Of a DNA stretch of 64,000 nucleotides, positions 26,180-36,093 are shown in pieces; positions within the stretch are counted from its first letter, which is position 1; every line of letters begins with the position of its first letter. The DNA is taken from the NCBI RefSeq assembly GCF_032681285.1, contig NZ_CP136336.1, positions 4,823,001 to 4,887,000 on the forward strand, in the 5' to 3' direction. The notes beneath the pieces were generated by a model. It saw only the letters and a list, made by a program, of their open reading frames with translations. It ran no database searches and was not told the DNA's origin. This DNA comes from Piscinibacter gummiphilus (GTDB lineage: Bacteria; Pseudomonadota; Gammaproteobacteria; Burkholderiales; Burkholderiaceae_C). The position numbers and the translations under genes are program-made.

Positions 26180-27354
26180 GGATGATGCTCCGGCAAGGGC
26201 AGTGCCCGCTGGCACGCGGCCAGCACGACACCGAGCGCCAGCACGCCTGCCGAGACGGCCAGGCCCGCGCGCAGGCCACCGGCCCCGTCGGCCAGCCAGC
26301 CCACGAGGCTCGGGCCCACGATCTGCCCAGCGGCGAAGACGATGGTGAAGGCGGCTATGCCGGCCGGCCACGCGGCCGCAGCGAGGTTGTGCCGCACGAG
26401 CGCGGTGGTCGACGCCACCACTGAGAGGAACACCCCGCCGAAGAGCACCCCCGAGGCGAACACCGCCAGCACGTGCGTGCTCAGCACCGGCAGCACCGTG
26501 GCCACGGCGAGGATCGCATTGAGCACCGCCATCGGGCGCCCGCTGCGGTGCCGTTGCAGCAGCCCGGCCCAGAGGAACGACGACGCGATCACGCCCACGC
26601 CGAGCAGGCCGTAAAAGAGCGTGACGACGCCGTGGCTCATCTGCTGCTCGCGCAGCAGCGTGACCACGAAGGTCATGTAGCCGATGTAGCCGAGGCCGAA
26701 GAGGAAGTACGACGCCAAGCCGAAGCCGAGGCTCGCCCATCGAAACGGTGCGTGCCGGGCCGACGATGCCACTGTCGTCGTGAGGCCTCGCGTGGCGCGC
26801 GCGGCGATGGCGGTGGCGAACAACGCCACCGCGCCGAGCGCCACCCAGGCCCAGCGCCAGCCGTGCCCGTCGGGCAGTGCCACCAGCGGCGGCACGAGCA
26901 GGGCCGAGGCGATGATGCCGGCGCCGGTGCCGCCGTAGTAGATGCCGAGCACGAGGCCCGCGGGCGCGCCGGTCAGGCGCGCTGCGAGCAGGCCACCCGA
27001 GACGAAGGTCGCCGCGCTGGCCACGCCGGTCAACAGCCGCAACATGTACAGCACGGCGTCGCCACGGCCGAGGCCGTGCGCGGCGAGCAGAGCAGCAGCC
27101 GACACACTGCCCGCGATCAACAGCGGCCGTGCGCCCCAGCGGGCCAGCGCGCGTGGCATCAGCAGCGCGCCCAGCAGGTAGCCGGCCGCGTTGGCAGTGT
27201 TCATCGCCCCCGCGGTGAGGTAGCTCCAGGCGAGGTCGGCGCGCATCGGCGGCAGCAGCAGCGCATAGGAGAAGCGCGCCAGGCCCAGCGACACCGCCGC
27301 GCCCAGCGCCAGCGCGGCGGCGATGGCCAGGGGTGCCAAGGGGCGGGTCTGCAT
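26176..27354 (-). CDS. YbfB/YjiJ-type MFS transporter
   Basis: 392-residue inner-membrane protein with about 12 predicted helices, no signal peptide. The N-terminal segment L-G-L-A-R-F-S-Y-A-L-L-L-P-P-M is characteristic of the YbfB/YjiJ branch of the major facilitator superfamily. ATG 27354 lies 5 bp after the HAD phosphatase gene. The transported compound is unknown. Confidence 0.88.
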   Translation of the reverse strand: MQTRPLAPLAIAAALALGAAVSLGLARFSYALLLPPMRADLAWSYLTAGAMNTANAAGYLLGALLMPRALARWGARPLLIAGSVSAAALLAAHGLGRGDAVLYMLRLLTGVASAATFVSGGLLAARLTGAPAGLVLGIYYGGTGAGIIASALLVPPLVALPDGHGWRWAWVALGAVALFATAIAARATRGLTTTVASSARHAPFRWASLGFGLASYFLFGLGYIGYMTFVVTLLREQQMSHGVVTLFYGLLGVGVIASSFLWAGLLQRHRSGRPMAVLNAILAVATVLPVLSTHVLAVFASGVLFGGVFLSVVASTTALVRHNLAAAAWPAGIAAFTIVFAAGQIVGPSLVGWLADGAGGLRAGLAVSAGVLALGVVLAACQRALPLPEHHP

Positions 27355-27359
27355 GCGTG

Positions 27360-28160
27360 TCAACGGGCCGCGAGCAGCGCCTGCGCCACTTGCGCAAACC
27401 CTTGCCCACGCTCGCCCACCGTGAGATAGGCCGGCCAGGTGTGCAGCTGATCGCGGAAGTGCACGAGGTTGGCCACGCCCACGCTCAGGGGGAAGTGGGC
27501 AAACATCAGCTGGTCGTTGGTGGAGTCGCCCACGTAGACCCAGCGCTCGTGCTCGGGGTCGAGATCGCGCTGCAGGAGCCGCTGCACGATCCAGCGTGCC
27601 CCCGACAGCTTGGTGTGCTCGCCGAACCAGCCGTTGATGTGGATCGAACTCACGGTGGCCGTCATGCCCTCTTCCTGCATCAGCGCCACCACCTGCTCGA
27701 TGCGCGGCGGGTCGAGCTGCGCGAACTCGCTGTGGTCGACGGCGATGTCGGTGACACGACCGGCGCTGTCTTGCGCGAGCGTGGCTCCCGGCACCTCGCG
27801 CAGCACGCGCGCGGCCACCTCGCGCAGGCGGCGCGTGTTGTGCTCGCGTGTGGCGGCGTCTTGGGCGTATTCGATGCGCAGCTCGGGGCCTTCGCGAAAG
27901 AGCGCCACCGCGCCGTTCTCGGCCACGATGGCGGCGATCGGCCACTGGCGCGCGAAGGGCTCGCTCCAGCCCATCGGCCGGCCGGTGATGGCGATGACCG
28001 GGATGCCGGCGGCCTGCAGGTCGTGCAGTGCGCGCAGGGCATCGGCCGTGATGGCGCCTGTGGTGGTGAGCGTGTCGTCGATGTCGGTCAGCACACCCAG
28101 CACCGAGCGGGCCCGCTCCGCGGGCAGCTCGGGCCAGGGGCGGGAAGGAATGGGGTTCAT
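27360..28160 (-). CDS. HAD-IIB phosphatase, mannosyl-3-phosphoglycerate phosphatase-like
   Basis: 266-residue HAD-superfamily phosphatase with a class IIB cap. Catalytic motif I is T-D-I-D-D-T (about 25-30), motif II I-T-G-R-P (about 58), and motif III/IV V-Y-V-G-D-S-T-N-D (about 214-222). The nearest recognisable group is the sucrose-phosphate/mannosyl-3-phosphoglycerate phosphatase type, but no sugar synthase gene is near, so the substrate is uncertain. The start overlaps the tetR stop by four bases. Confidence 0.85.
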   Translation of the reverse strand: MNPIPSRPWPELPAERARSVLGVLTDIDDTLTTTGAITADALRALHDLQAAGIPVIAITGRPMGWSEPFARQWPIAAIVAENGAVALFREGPELRIEYAQDAATREHNTRRLREVAARVLREVPGATLAQDSAGRVTDIAVDHSEFAQLDPPRIEQVVALMQEEGMTATVSSIHINGWFGEHTKLSGARWIVQRLLQRDLDPEHERWVYVGDSTNDQLMFAHFPLSVGVANLVHFRDQLHTWPAYLTVGERGQGFAQVAQALLAAR

Positions 28161-28762
28161 CGTGCCAAGTCTCGCCCATCACGATCGGGCTCGCGATCGA
28201 CCGCGACGCCGGCATTGCGCAGCAGCACCGTGGCGGCCTCGCGCGCCGAGACGGCCACCTGCGGATCGCCGCCGCGCACCATCGACACCGCCACCGCGCC
28301 CTCGAACAGCACGACGATCTGCTCGGCCAGCCGCTCGGGTCCGTCGACCGCCAGCTCGCGCAGCAACTCGACCACCTGCGCGAGCCGGCGTGCCTTGTGG
28401 CCCGACGCCACCGCCACCGCGGGGTGCTGCCGCTCCCCGCTCAGCTCGGCCACTGCGTTGACGAAGGCGCAGCCGCGAAAGCGCTGGTTGCCGAACCATT
28501 TCTCCAGGCCATCGAAGAGGCCGAGAATCTGCTGGACGGGTGTCCCTTCGGCCGTGATCGCCTGGCCGGTGCGGCGCGACAGGTAGGCAGCCACCAGCTC
28601 GTCCTTGCTCGGGTAATGCTTGTAGAGCGTGCGTTTGCTGATGCCGGCTTCGTTCGCCACCGCGTCGACGCCGACCGCCTGGATGCCCTGGCCGTAGAAC
28701 AGCCGGTCGGCCGCCTCCAGGATGCGGTCTTTCATCGGCACCGGCGACACGCCGGTTTTCAT
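28157..28762 (-). CDS. TetR family transcriptional regulator
   Basis: 201-residue TetR repressor. The N-terminal helix-turn-helix I-L-E-A-A-D-R-L-F-Y-G-Q-G and A-G-I-S-K-R-T-L-Y-K-H-Y-P-S-K is at about 14-55; the remainder is a helical ligand domain with a Cys (about 98). Overlaps the MFS gene upstream and the HAD gene downstream by four bases each. It probably represses its own operon through the palindrome at 30031-30048. Confidence 0.93.
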   Translation of the reverse strand: MKTGVSPVPMKDRILEAADRLFYGQGIQAVGVDAVANEAGISKRTLYKHYPSKDELVAAYLSRRTGQAITAEGTPVQQILGLFDGLEKWFGNQRFRGCAFVNAVAELSGERQHPAVAVASGHKARRLAQVVELLRELAVDGPERLAEQIVVLFEGAVAVSMVRGGDPQVAVSAREAATVLLRNAGVAVDREPDRDGRDLAR

Positions 28763-30000
28763 GCGGGCACCGGCAAGGGCGTGCGCGGCTCAGGCGGCCG
28801 CGGTGGGCGCGCCAGGGCGAACGCGCACTGCACGAGACCTGCCACGAGGCCGATGCCCACGCCGATCTGCCAGGCCAGCGTGTACGAGCCGAGCGCGTCG
28901 TAGATCAACCCGCCACCATAGGCGCCGACGAAGCTGCCGATCTGGTGGCTCATGAAGGCCACGCCGCCCAGCATGGCCTGCCAGCGCACGCCGAAGGTCT
29001 CGCTGATCGAGCCGGCCACGAGCGGCCCGACGCCCAGCCACAGGAACCCCATGATCGCGGCGAAGAGCAGCGTGCTGCCCGGCGTGGGCGCGGTCATGAA
29101 GTACCACGCGATGCCGATTGAGCGCAGCACGTAGATGCCGCCCAGCAGCAGGAGCTTGTTCCAGCGCCCGCCGGCCCAGCCGAAGAAGAGGCTGCCCAGC
29201 ACGTTGAAGCCACCGATCACGCCGAGTGCCTGCGCCGAGAGCATCGGGTCCATGCCGCAGAGCGCGAGATACGACGGCAGGTGCGTGGTGAGGAAGATGA
29301 GCTGCATGCCGCAGACGAAATACGCCGCCGTCATCACGACGAAAGGCGGATGGCGCAGCGCGCCCTTCACCATGTCGCCTGCGCTCTTCTCGTCACCGCC
29401 CGGCGAGGGCGGCACCGGCATGGCATCGGCCTTGCCGGCATACCAGGCCGCCGGCAGGATGACGAGCGAGAGCACGATGAAGCCATAGAGCCCCACGCGC
29501 CATCCCGAGGCCTGCGCCAGCGCCTGCCCGAGCGGCGCGGCCATCAGCGCGCCCAGCGAACCGGCCGCCGAGACGATGCCCAGCACCGAGCTGCGCACCG
29601 CCGCCGACACCGCACGCGAGGCCACCGCCATCGCAAACGCCGGCCCGGTGAGCGCCATCGAGGCGCCGATCGCCACGCCCGCGCCGAGCAGCACGCTAAC
29701 GAAGCCCTGCGCCGTGGCCAGCAGCACCAGCCCCACGATGTAGAGCAGCGAACCCGCGAGCATCAGCCGCTTGTAGCCGAGCCGCACAGCCACCGCGCCG
29801 GCCCAGGGTTGCAGGAAGCCCCAGGCGAGGTTCTGCACGGCCACCGCAAGCGTGAAATCGGAGACCGAGATGCCCACGTCTTTCGTGAGCGGCGGCATGA
29901 AGATGCCCAGGCTCTGCCGCAGGCCCATGCTGAGGCTCAACATCAGCGAAGCGCCGATCAGGATCGGCAGCGCCGGCCCCAGCGCGCGAAGGTGGGTCAT
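28759..30000 (-). CDS. MFS transporter
   Basis: 413-residue inner-membrane major facilitator, about 12 helices with a central polar loop (D-E-K-S-A-G-D-M). The motif G-L-R-Q-S-L-G-I-F-M in helix 1 and R-L-G-Y-K-R-L after helix 2-3 resemble the oxalate/formate antiporter-like and monocarboxylate MFS families. First gene of the minus-strand chain; ATG 30000 is chosen because the extra residues of a longer frame would span the operator. The neighbouring TetR gene suggests control by the transported compound. Confidence 0.88.
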   Translation of the reverse strand: MTHLRALGPALPILIGASLMLSLSMGLRQSLGIFMPPLTKDVGISVSDFTLAVAVQNLAWGFLQPWAGAVAVRLGYKRLMLAGSLLYIVGLVLLATAQGFVSVLLGAGVAIGASMALTGPAFAMAVASRAVSAAVRSSVLGIVSAAGSLGALMAAPLGQALAQASGWRVGLYGFIVLSLVILPAAWYAGKADAMPVPPSPGGDEKSAGDMVKGALRHPPFVVMTAAYFVCGMQLIFLTTHLPSYLALCGMDPMLSAQALGVIGGFNVLGSLFFGWAGGRWNKLLLLGGIYVLRSIGIAWYFMTAPTPGSTLLFAAIMGFLWLGVGPLVAGSISETFGVRWQAMLGGVAFMSHQIGSFVGAYGGGLIYDALGSYTLAWQIGVGIGLVAGLVQCAFALARPPRPPEPRTPLPVPA

Positions 30001-30030
30001 GGGTGTGTCTCCGGTGGTTGCCGCCGAAGA

Positions 30031-30048
30031 GTACACCGATCGGTTTAC
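30031..30048. promoter_or_regulatory. TetR-type operator upstream of the MFS-tetR operon
   Basis: GTACACCGATCGGTTTAC is an 18-bp palindrome with only one mismatched pair of positions (core ACCGATCGGT is perfect), centred 40 bp upstream of the MFS start. The size and symmetry suit a TetR dimer, and a TetR gene is the second gene of the operon. Confidence 0.7.
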
Positions 30049-30180
30049 CTCCGGATGTCGCGAGGGCGTCATCCTGGTGCAGGGCCAAACCAAGGGAAAA
30101 CCCTGGCGTATTCAGTCGACTGTTGCCGCCGCCGCGAGCGCCCCACCATGCCCCTCATTGCAACTGTTCGAGGAGCCTTC

Positions 30181-31347
30181 ATGCGCGTCTCCATCGTGGG
30201 CTGGTCCCACCTTCCGTTCGGCCGTCTCGATGGCCTCTCGCTCGAAGACCTCATCACCCGCGCCGCGCGCGAGGCGATGGCGCATGCCGGCGTGGACGCC
30301 GCTCAGGTCGACGGCATCTGGCTCGGCAACCTCAACGGCGGCTTCACGCCCGATGTGTTCGCCTCTTCGCTCGCGCTGCAGGCCGACGACGCGCTGCGCT
30401 GGAAACCCGCCACACGGCTGGAGAACGCCTGCGCCTCCGGCTCGGCCGCGGTGTATGCGGCGTGCGACGCGATCGAGGCCGGTCGCGCACGCGTGGCGCT
30501 GGTGATCGGCGCCGAGAAGATGACGGCCGTGTCGGGCGCCGACACCACCCGCATCCTCGGCCAGTGCGCCTATTCGGCGGAAGTCGATGCACCGGCCGGC
30601 GGCTTCCCCGGCATCTTCGCGACGCTCGCCCAGGCCTACTTCGCGCGGCACGGCGACCACTCGGGCACGCTCGCGCGCATCGCCTCCAAGAACCACGCCA
30701 ACGGCGTGGCCAACCCCTGGGCCCACATGCGGCGCGACCTCGGCTTCGAGTTCTGCAACACCGTGAGCGAGAAGAACCCGCTCATCGCCGCGCCGCTGCG
30801 CAAGACCGACTGTTCGCTCGTCTCCGACGGGGCCGCGGCGCTGGTGCTGGTCGACGACACGCTCGCGCGCGACTTCGCTCGCGCGGTGTCGATGCGCGCG
30901 CGGGCGCAGGTCAACGACTACCTGCCGCTCGCCCGCCGCGACACGGTCAGCTTCGAAGGCCCGCGCCGTGCCTGGGAGCAGGCCCTCGACGCGGCGCGCT
31001 GCGGCGTGCACGACCTCTCGCTCGCCGAGGTGCACGACTGCTTCACGATCGCCGAACTGCTGAGCTACGAGGCGATGGGCCTCGCCCCCACCGGCCAGGG
31101 CCACCGCCTGCTGGAAGAAGGCGTGGTGATGCGAGGCGGGCGCCTGCCCGTCAACGCCTCGGGCGGCCTCAAGGCCAAGGGCCACCCCATCGGCGCCACC
31201 GGCGTGTCGATGCACGTGGTCTCGGCCATGCAACTGTGCGACGAGGCGGGCGACCTGCAGGTGCCGGGCGCCACGCTGGCCGGCGTGTTCAACATGGGCG
31301 GTGCGGCGGTGGCCAGCTACGTGAGCATCCTGGAGCGCACGCGCTGA
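30181..31347 (+). CDS. Thiolase (acetyl-CoA acetyltransferase, SCP2-like)
   Basis: 388-residue thiolase-superfamily enzyme. The nucleophile Cys is in N-A-C-A-S-G-S-A-A (about residue 83). The H-D-C-F-T motif (about 284-288) and K-G-H-P-I-G-A-T-G near 338 complete the active site; H-D-C-F is typical of the SCP2-like branch rather than the classical degradative thiolases with N-E-A-F. Probably acts in acyl-CoA breakdown or synthesis. ATG 30181 is used. The 180 bp upstream are shared with the divergent MFS-tetR operon and hold the TetR palindrome. Confidence 0.9.
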   Translation: MRVSIVGWSHLPFGRLDGLSLEDLITRAAREAMAHAGVDAAQVDGIWLGNLNGGFTPDVFASSLALQADDALRWKPATRLENACASGSAAVYAACDAIEAGRARVALVIGAEKMTAVSGADTTRILGQCAYSAEVDAPAGGFPGIFATLAQAYFARHGDHSGTLARIASKNHANGVANPWAHMRRDLGFEFCNTVSEKNPLIAAPLRKTDCSLVSDGAAALVLVDDTLARDFARAVSMRARAQVNDYLPLARRDTVSFEGPRRAWEQALDAARCGVHDLSLAEVHDCFTIAELLSYEAMGLAPTGQGHRLLEEGVVMRGGRLPVNASGGLKAKGHPIGATGVSMHVVSAMQLCDEAGDLQVPGATLAGVFNMGGAAVASYVSILERTR

Positions 31348-31393
31348 ACGCCTTGCACCCGTGACAGAGCACCGGATCGCGATGGTCCGGGCG

Positions 31394-31422
31394 GTGTCAT
31401 TTGCGCCACCCTGCACTACAAT
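31394..31422 (+). promoter_or_regulatory. Candidate ahcY promoter
   Basis: A -35-like GTGTCA (31394-31399) and a -10-like TACAAT (31417-31422) are 17 bp apart. The predicted transcription start, about 31429, coincides with the first bases of the riboswitch. Confidence 0.6.
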
Positions 31423-31430
31423 CCCGCCAC

Positions 31431-31505
31431 TTTCCGAGGAGCGTTGCAAGGCACCTTCTGTCACCAGAGCGTGTGCCCCAGGCTCGGAAACTCATCTGCA
31501 ACCGC
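31431..31505 (+). promoter_or_regulatory. SAH riboswitch upstream of ahcY
   Basis: Matches the S-adenosylhomocysteine riboswitch: closing stem TTTCCGAG (31431-31438) with CTCGGAAA (31483-31490), the conserved GAGGAGCGTTGCA segment, and the pseudoknot strand GCGTTGCA (31441-31448) with TGCAAC (31497-31502). It is followed by a hairpin CTCACC...GGTGAG (about 31507-31535). By family knowledge, binding of SAH turns on the downstream SAH hydrolase operon. The remaining leader to the ahcY start at 31599 has no gene. Confidence 0.92.
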
Positions 31506-31598
31506 GCTCACCCGCACGACAGTCCTCGTGGGTGAGTGGTGAACGTCCCCCTTCCCCTGAGTGCCGCGTGCGGGTTTCCTTATTGACCGGAGCCCGAC

Positions 31599-33026
<1,428 letters not shown>

Positions 33027-33031
33027 TCACG

Positions 33032-33790
33032 ATGCGCGCCGACCAGTTGATCCTGCAACGGGGCCTCGTGCCCACCCGGTCGGCCGCGCAGCGCCTGATC
33101 GAGCGCAACGCCGTGCGCTGGCTCGGCCCCAAGGGCTGGGCCGTGGTGAACAAGGCCGGGCTCGACGTGCCCGAAGACTGCGAGATGGAGATCACCGACG
33201 ACGCGGAGCTGCGCTTCGTGTCGCGCGGTGGGCTCAAGCTCGAAGGTGCGCTGAAGCACTGCAAGCTGAGCGTCGAGGGCAAGACCTGCCTCGACCTCGG
33301 CCAGAGCACCGGCGGCTTCACCGATGCGTTGCTGCAAGGTGGCGCGGCGAAGGTGGTCGGCCTCGACGTGGGCCACGGCCAGTTGCACCCGAAGCTTGCG
33401 GCCGACGCGCGTGTCACGAGCTACGAAGGCATCAATGCACGCGATGTGGCAGGCAGTGCCTTTGCAGCAGAGCATGCCCAGCACAGCTTCGACTTCGTCA
33501 CCGCCGACCTGTCGTTCATCACCTCCACCCACGTGCTGCCGACGATGGTGACCTACCTGAAGCCCGGTGGCGACCTGCTGCTGCTGGTCAAGCCGCAGTT
33601 CGAGTTGCAGCCCGCGCAGATCGGCAAGGGCGGCATCGTGAAAGACCCGGCGCACTTCGTCGAAGTCGAGAACCGCCTGTGGCAGGCCTGCAAGGGGCAG
33701 GGCCTCAAGGTGCAGCAGTACTTCCAGAGCCCCATCCAGGGCGGCAACGGCAACACCGAATTCTTTGTGTGGGCAAAGCAGCCCGCCTGA
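33032..33790 (+). CDS. tlyA: TlyA family rRNA methyltransferase
   Basis: 252-residue TlyA/hemolysin A family protein: an N-terminal S4 RNA-binding domain (M-R-A-D-Q-L-I-L-Q-R-G-L, about 1-60) and an FtsJ-like SAM methyltransferase domain with L-D-L-G-Q-S-T-G-G-F-T-D (about 88-99), T-A-D-L-S-F-I and the K-P-Q-F-E motif. Family members 2'-O-methylate cytidines in 16S/23S rRNA. Only five bases separate it from ahcY and 13 from metF, so it is under the same riboswitch. No haemolytic role is implied. Confidence 0.92.
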   Translation: MRADQLILQRGLVPTRSAAQRLIERNAVRWLGPKGWAVVNKAGLDVPEDCEMEITDDAELRFVSRGGLKLEGALKHCKLSVEGKTCLDLGQSTGGFTDALLQGGAAKVVGLDVGHGQLHPKLAADARVTSYEGINARDVAGSAFAAEHAQHSFDFVTADLSFITSTHVLPTMVTYLKPGGDLLLLVKPQFELQPAQIGKGGIVKDPAHFVEVENRLWQACKGQGLKVQQYFQSPIQGGNGNTEFFVWAKQPA

Positions 33791-33803
33791 CAAGGACAAG
33801 AAG

Positions 33804-34640
33804 ATGAGCAGACTTCCGATCAGCCTGGAATTCTTCCCTCCCAAGACACCCGAAGGCGTCGAGAAGCTGGCCGCCGTGCGCCAGAAGCTGTACGCGCTCA
33901 AGCCGCAGTTCTGTTCGGTCACCTACGGTGCGGGCGGCTCCACGCAAGACGGCACGCTCGCCGCCGTGCAGGCCATCCTCGCCGAGGGCGTGGACGCCGC
34001 CTCGCACTTCACCTGCATCGGGGCCAACCGCGAGTCGGTGCTGGCCAAGATCGAGCAATTCAAGGCGGCGGGCATCAAGCGCATCGTCGCGCTCAGAGGC
34101 GACCTGCCGAGCGGCTATGGCGGCTTCGGGGAATTCCGCTATGCGTCTGACCTGATCGCGTTCATCCGCGAAGCAACCGGCCGCCACTTCCACATCGAAG
34201 TGGCCTCGTATCCCGAGATGCACCCGCAGGCCCGCTCGCCGCAAGACGACCTCAACGCCTACCTCGCCAAGGTGCGCGCGGGGGCCAACTCGTCGATCAC
34301 GCAGTTCTTCTTCAACCCCGACGCGTACTTCCGCTTCGTCGACGACGCCCGCAAGGTCGGCGCCGACATCCCGGTGGTGCCCGGCATCATGCCGATCACC
34401 AACTCGGCCGGCATCATCCGCTTCGCCGACAACTCCGGCGCCGAGATCCCGCGCTGGATCCGTCTGCGCCTGCAGTCGTATGGCGACGACGTCGACTCGA
34501 TCAAGGCCTTCGGCCTCGACGTGGTGACCGCGCTGTGCGAGAAGCTCATCGCGGGCGGCGTACCCGGGCTGCACCTGTACACGATGAACCAGTCGGTGGC
34601 GCCGCTCGAGATCTGCCGGCGGCTCGGGCTTCAAGCCTGA
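33804..34640 (+). CDS. metF: Methylenetetrahydrofolate reductase
   Basis: 278-residue flavoprotein that reduces 5,10-methylene-THF to 5-methyl-THF, the methyl donor for remaking methionine from homocysteine. N-terminus I-S-L-E-F-F-P-P-K-T (catalytic Glu), S-V-T-Y-G-A-G-G-S, and A-L-R-G-D-L-P (about 95) are family landmarks. ATG at 33804 is preferred because M-S-R-L-P-I is preceded by AAGGACAAGAAG. Third gene of the riboswitch-controlled operon. Confidence 0.97.
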   Translation: MSRLPISLEFFPPKTPEGVEKLAAVRQKLYALKPQFCSVTYGAGGSTQDGTLAAVQAILAEGVDAASHFTCIGANRESVLAKIEQFKAAGIKRIVALRGDLPSGYGGFGEFRYASDLIAFIREATGRHFHIEVASYPEMHPQARSPQDDLNAYLAKVRAGANSSITQFFFNPDAYFRFVDDARKVGADIPVVPGIMPITNSAGIIRFADNSGAEIPRWIRLRLQSYGDDVDSIKAFGLDVVTALCEKLIAGGVPGLHLYTMNQSVAPLEICRRLGLQA

Positions 34641-34652
34641 GGGCGAAGGGCC

Positions 34653-35132
34653 TCAGGCGAGGCCGGCCTTGTCGAGCCCGAACGCCTTGTCGTGCGAGCC
34701 CGGCACGCCGCGGAAACCCACGTTGATGCGGTTCCAGCCGTTGATCGCCATCACGAGGAAGCTCAGGTCCGACAGTTCCTTCTCCGACAGCTGCGTGCGC
34801 ACCTTGTCGTAGACGTCGTCGCCGACACCGTGCGGCCCGAGCGTGGTGAGCGCTTCGGTCCAGGCCAGCGCGGCGCGCTCGCGCGGTGAGAAGAGCGTCG
34901 ACTCGCGCCAGATCGCGAGGTGGTGCAGGCGCAGCGGGCGCTCGCCGTGGATCGTGGCCTGCTTCACGTGCATGTCGACGCAGAAGCCGCAGCCGTTGAT
35001 CTGCGAGGCGCGGATCTCGATCAGGTGCTGGATCGTCGCCTCGATCGAGCCGCCCTTGGCAGCGGTGCTGAACTCGAGAAACTTCTTGAAGAGCTCGGGC
35101 GATTGCTGCATGTAGTTGATGCGCTGGGACAT
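34653..35132 (-). CDS. AhpD/carboxymuconolactone decarboxylase-family protein (ECF41 target)
   Basis: 159-residue AhpD-like protein with the redox motif C-G-F-C-V-D-M-H (about 48-55): CxxC plus His, and an upstream Glu (L-I-E-I-R-A-S-Q-I). Such proteins act as alkylhydroperoxidases or related redox enzymes. The gene lies directly downstream of the ECF41 sigma factor gene and behind a near-perfect ECF41-type promoter. CMD-family genes are the standard genomic partners and targets of this sigma group. Confidence 0.9.
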   Translation of the reverse strand: MSQRINYMQQSPELFKKFLEFSTAAKGGSIEATIQHLIEIRASQINGCGFCVDMHVKQATIHGERPLRLHHLAIWRESTLFSPRERAALAWTEALTTLGPHGVGDDVYDKVRTQLSEKELSDLSFLVMAINGWNRINVGFRGVPGSHDKAFGLDKAGLA

Positions 35133-35142
35133 TTATCACTCC

Positions 35143-35175
35143 TGTGGGTTGATGGAAACAGCTTCCATACCCACA
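35143..35175 (-). repeat. 13-bp hairpin in the leader of the AhpD-like gene
   Basis: TGTGGGT (35143-35149) pairs with ACCCACA (35169-35175) and ATGGAA (35152-35157) with TTCCAT (35163-35168), with a 2-nt bulge and a 5-nt loop. In minus-strand sense the stem begins at the predicted transcription start and ends next to the AGGAG ribosome site, so it may protect the message or modulate translation. Confidence 0.6.
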
Positions 35176-35176
35176 A

Positions 35177-35203
35177 GACGTGCGACCCGCTCAACTTGTG
35201 ACA
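35177..35203 (-). promoter_or_regulatory. ECF41-type promoter of the AhpD-like gene
   Basis: On the minus strand TGTCACA (35203-35197), 16-bp spacer, CGTC (35180-35177). This is the -35/-10 pair described for ECF41 promoters. The -35 element overlaps the last codons of the sigma factor gene. The same elements with the same spacing occur at 37157-37131. Confidence 0.85.
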
Positions 35204-36093
35204 GCAGCCGCGATGCGCGCCAGCTTGTCGGGGTTGCGCTGCACGCGGATGCGCACGATGCGCTCGCCATCGGTCTCGTAGGTCTGCGCCGACTCGAGCG
35301 CGCCGTCGATGAAACGCAGGATGCCCCACTCGCCGTTGAGGCGCACGAGTTGAACCTGCTGGCGATCGTGCAGCTTGCGGTGCGCCGCGTAGAAAAGCTG
35401 CGCGATGCGCTGCCCGCCCAGCAGCGGCTTCGGGAACGCGAGCACCTTGCCTCCGCCATCGCTGATCAGCTCAGCCTCTTCGCCGAGCATCGAGCGCAGG
35501 GCGCCGAAGTCACCCTGCGTCATCGCATGCGCAAACTGAGTCAGCAATCGTTGGTGCGTGTCGGGCGTCACGCGGTAGCGCGGCCGCTCCTCGGTGAGCT
35601 GCTTCTTCGCGCGGCTCACCAGCTGGCGGCACGCCGGCTCGGCCTTGCCGACCATGCGGGCGACCTCGGGGTAGTCGACGTCGAACACCTCGCGCAAGAG
35701 AAACGCCGCGCGCGCTTCGGGCGACAGCCGCTCCAGCAGCATGAGAAAGGCGACCGAGAGGTCGTCGGCACGCTCCAGCAGGTCCTGCGGGCTGTCGGCC
35801 GATTCGGTGACGTCACTGAGAAAGGGCTCGGGCAACCACTGCCCGCTGTAGTGCTCCCGCGCCACCTTGGTGGCCCGCAGCCGGTCGATCGCGAGCCGCG
35901 TGGTCACGGTCACGAGCCAGGCTTCGCCGTTGTCGGGCGGTGCGGCCTGCGCGTCGTGCCAGCGCAGCCACGCGTCCTGCACCACTTCTTCGGCCTCGGC
36001 CACGCTGCCGAGCATGCGGTAGGCGATGCCTTGCAGGCGTGGGCGCAGCCGGGCAAAGCGGCGGGTCGGGTCGTCGTCTGGAGAGTTTTGCAT
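35191..36093 (-). CDS. ECF41-group sigma factor with fused C-terminal domain
   Basis: 300-residue extracytoplasmic-function sigma factor. Region 2 (Y-R-M-L-G-S-V-A-E-A-E-E-V-V-Q-D-A-W) is near 25-42 and region 4 (Y-P-E-V-A-R-M-V-G-K-A-E-P-A-C-R-Q-L-V-S-R-A) near 140-161; a SnoaL-like domain occupies the last 100 residues. The ECF41 hallmark motifs are all present: W-L-P-E-P, D-G-G-G-K and N-P-D-K-L. In this group the C-terminal domain replaces an anti-sigma factor. The start shares one base with the stop of the bestrophin-like gene (TGATG), so the sigma gene is coupled to a channel gene and probably autoregulated. Confidence 0.93.
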   Translation of the reverse strand: MQNSPDDDPTRRFARLRPRLQGIAYRMLGSVAEAEEVVQDAWLRWHDAQAAPPDNGEAWLVTVTTRLAIDRLRATKVAREHYSGQWLPEPFLSDVTESADSPQDLLERADDLSVAFLMLLERLSPEARAAFLLREVFDVDYPEVARMVGKAEPACRQLVSRAKKQLTEERPRYRVTPDTHQRLLTQFAHAMTQGDFGALRSMLGEEAELISDGGGKVLAFPKPLLGGQRIAQLFYAAHRKLHDRQQVQLVRLNGEWGILRFIDGALESAQTYETDGERIVRIRVQRNPDKLARIAAAVTS

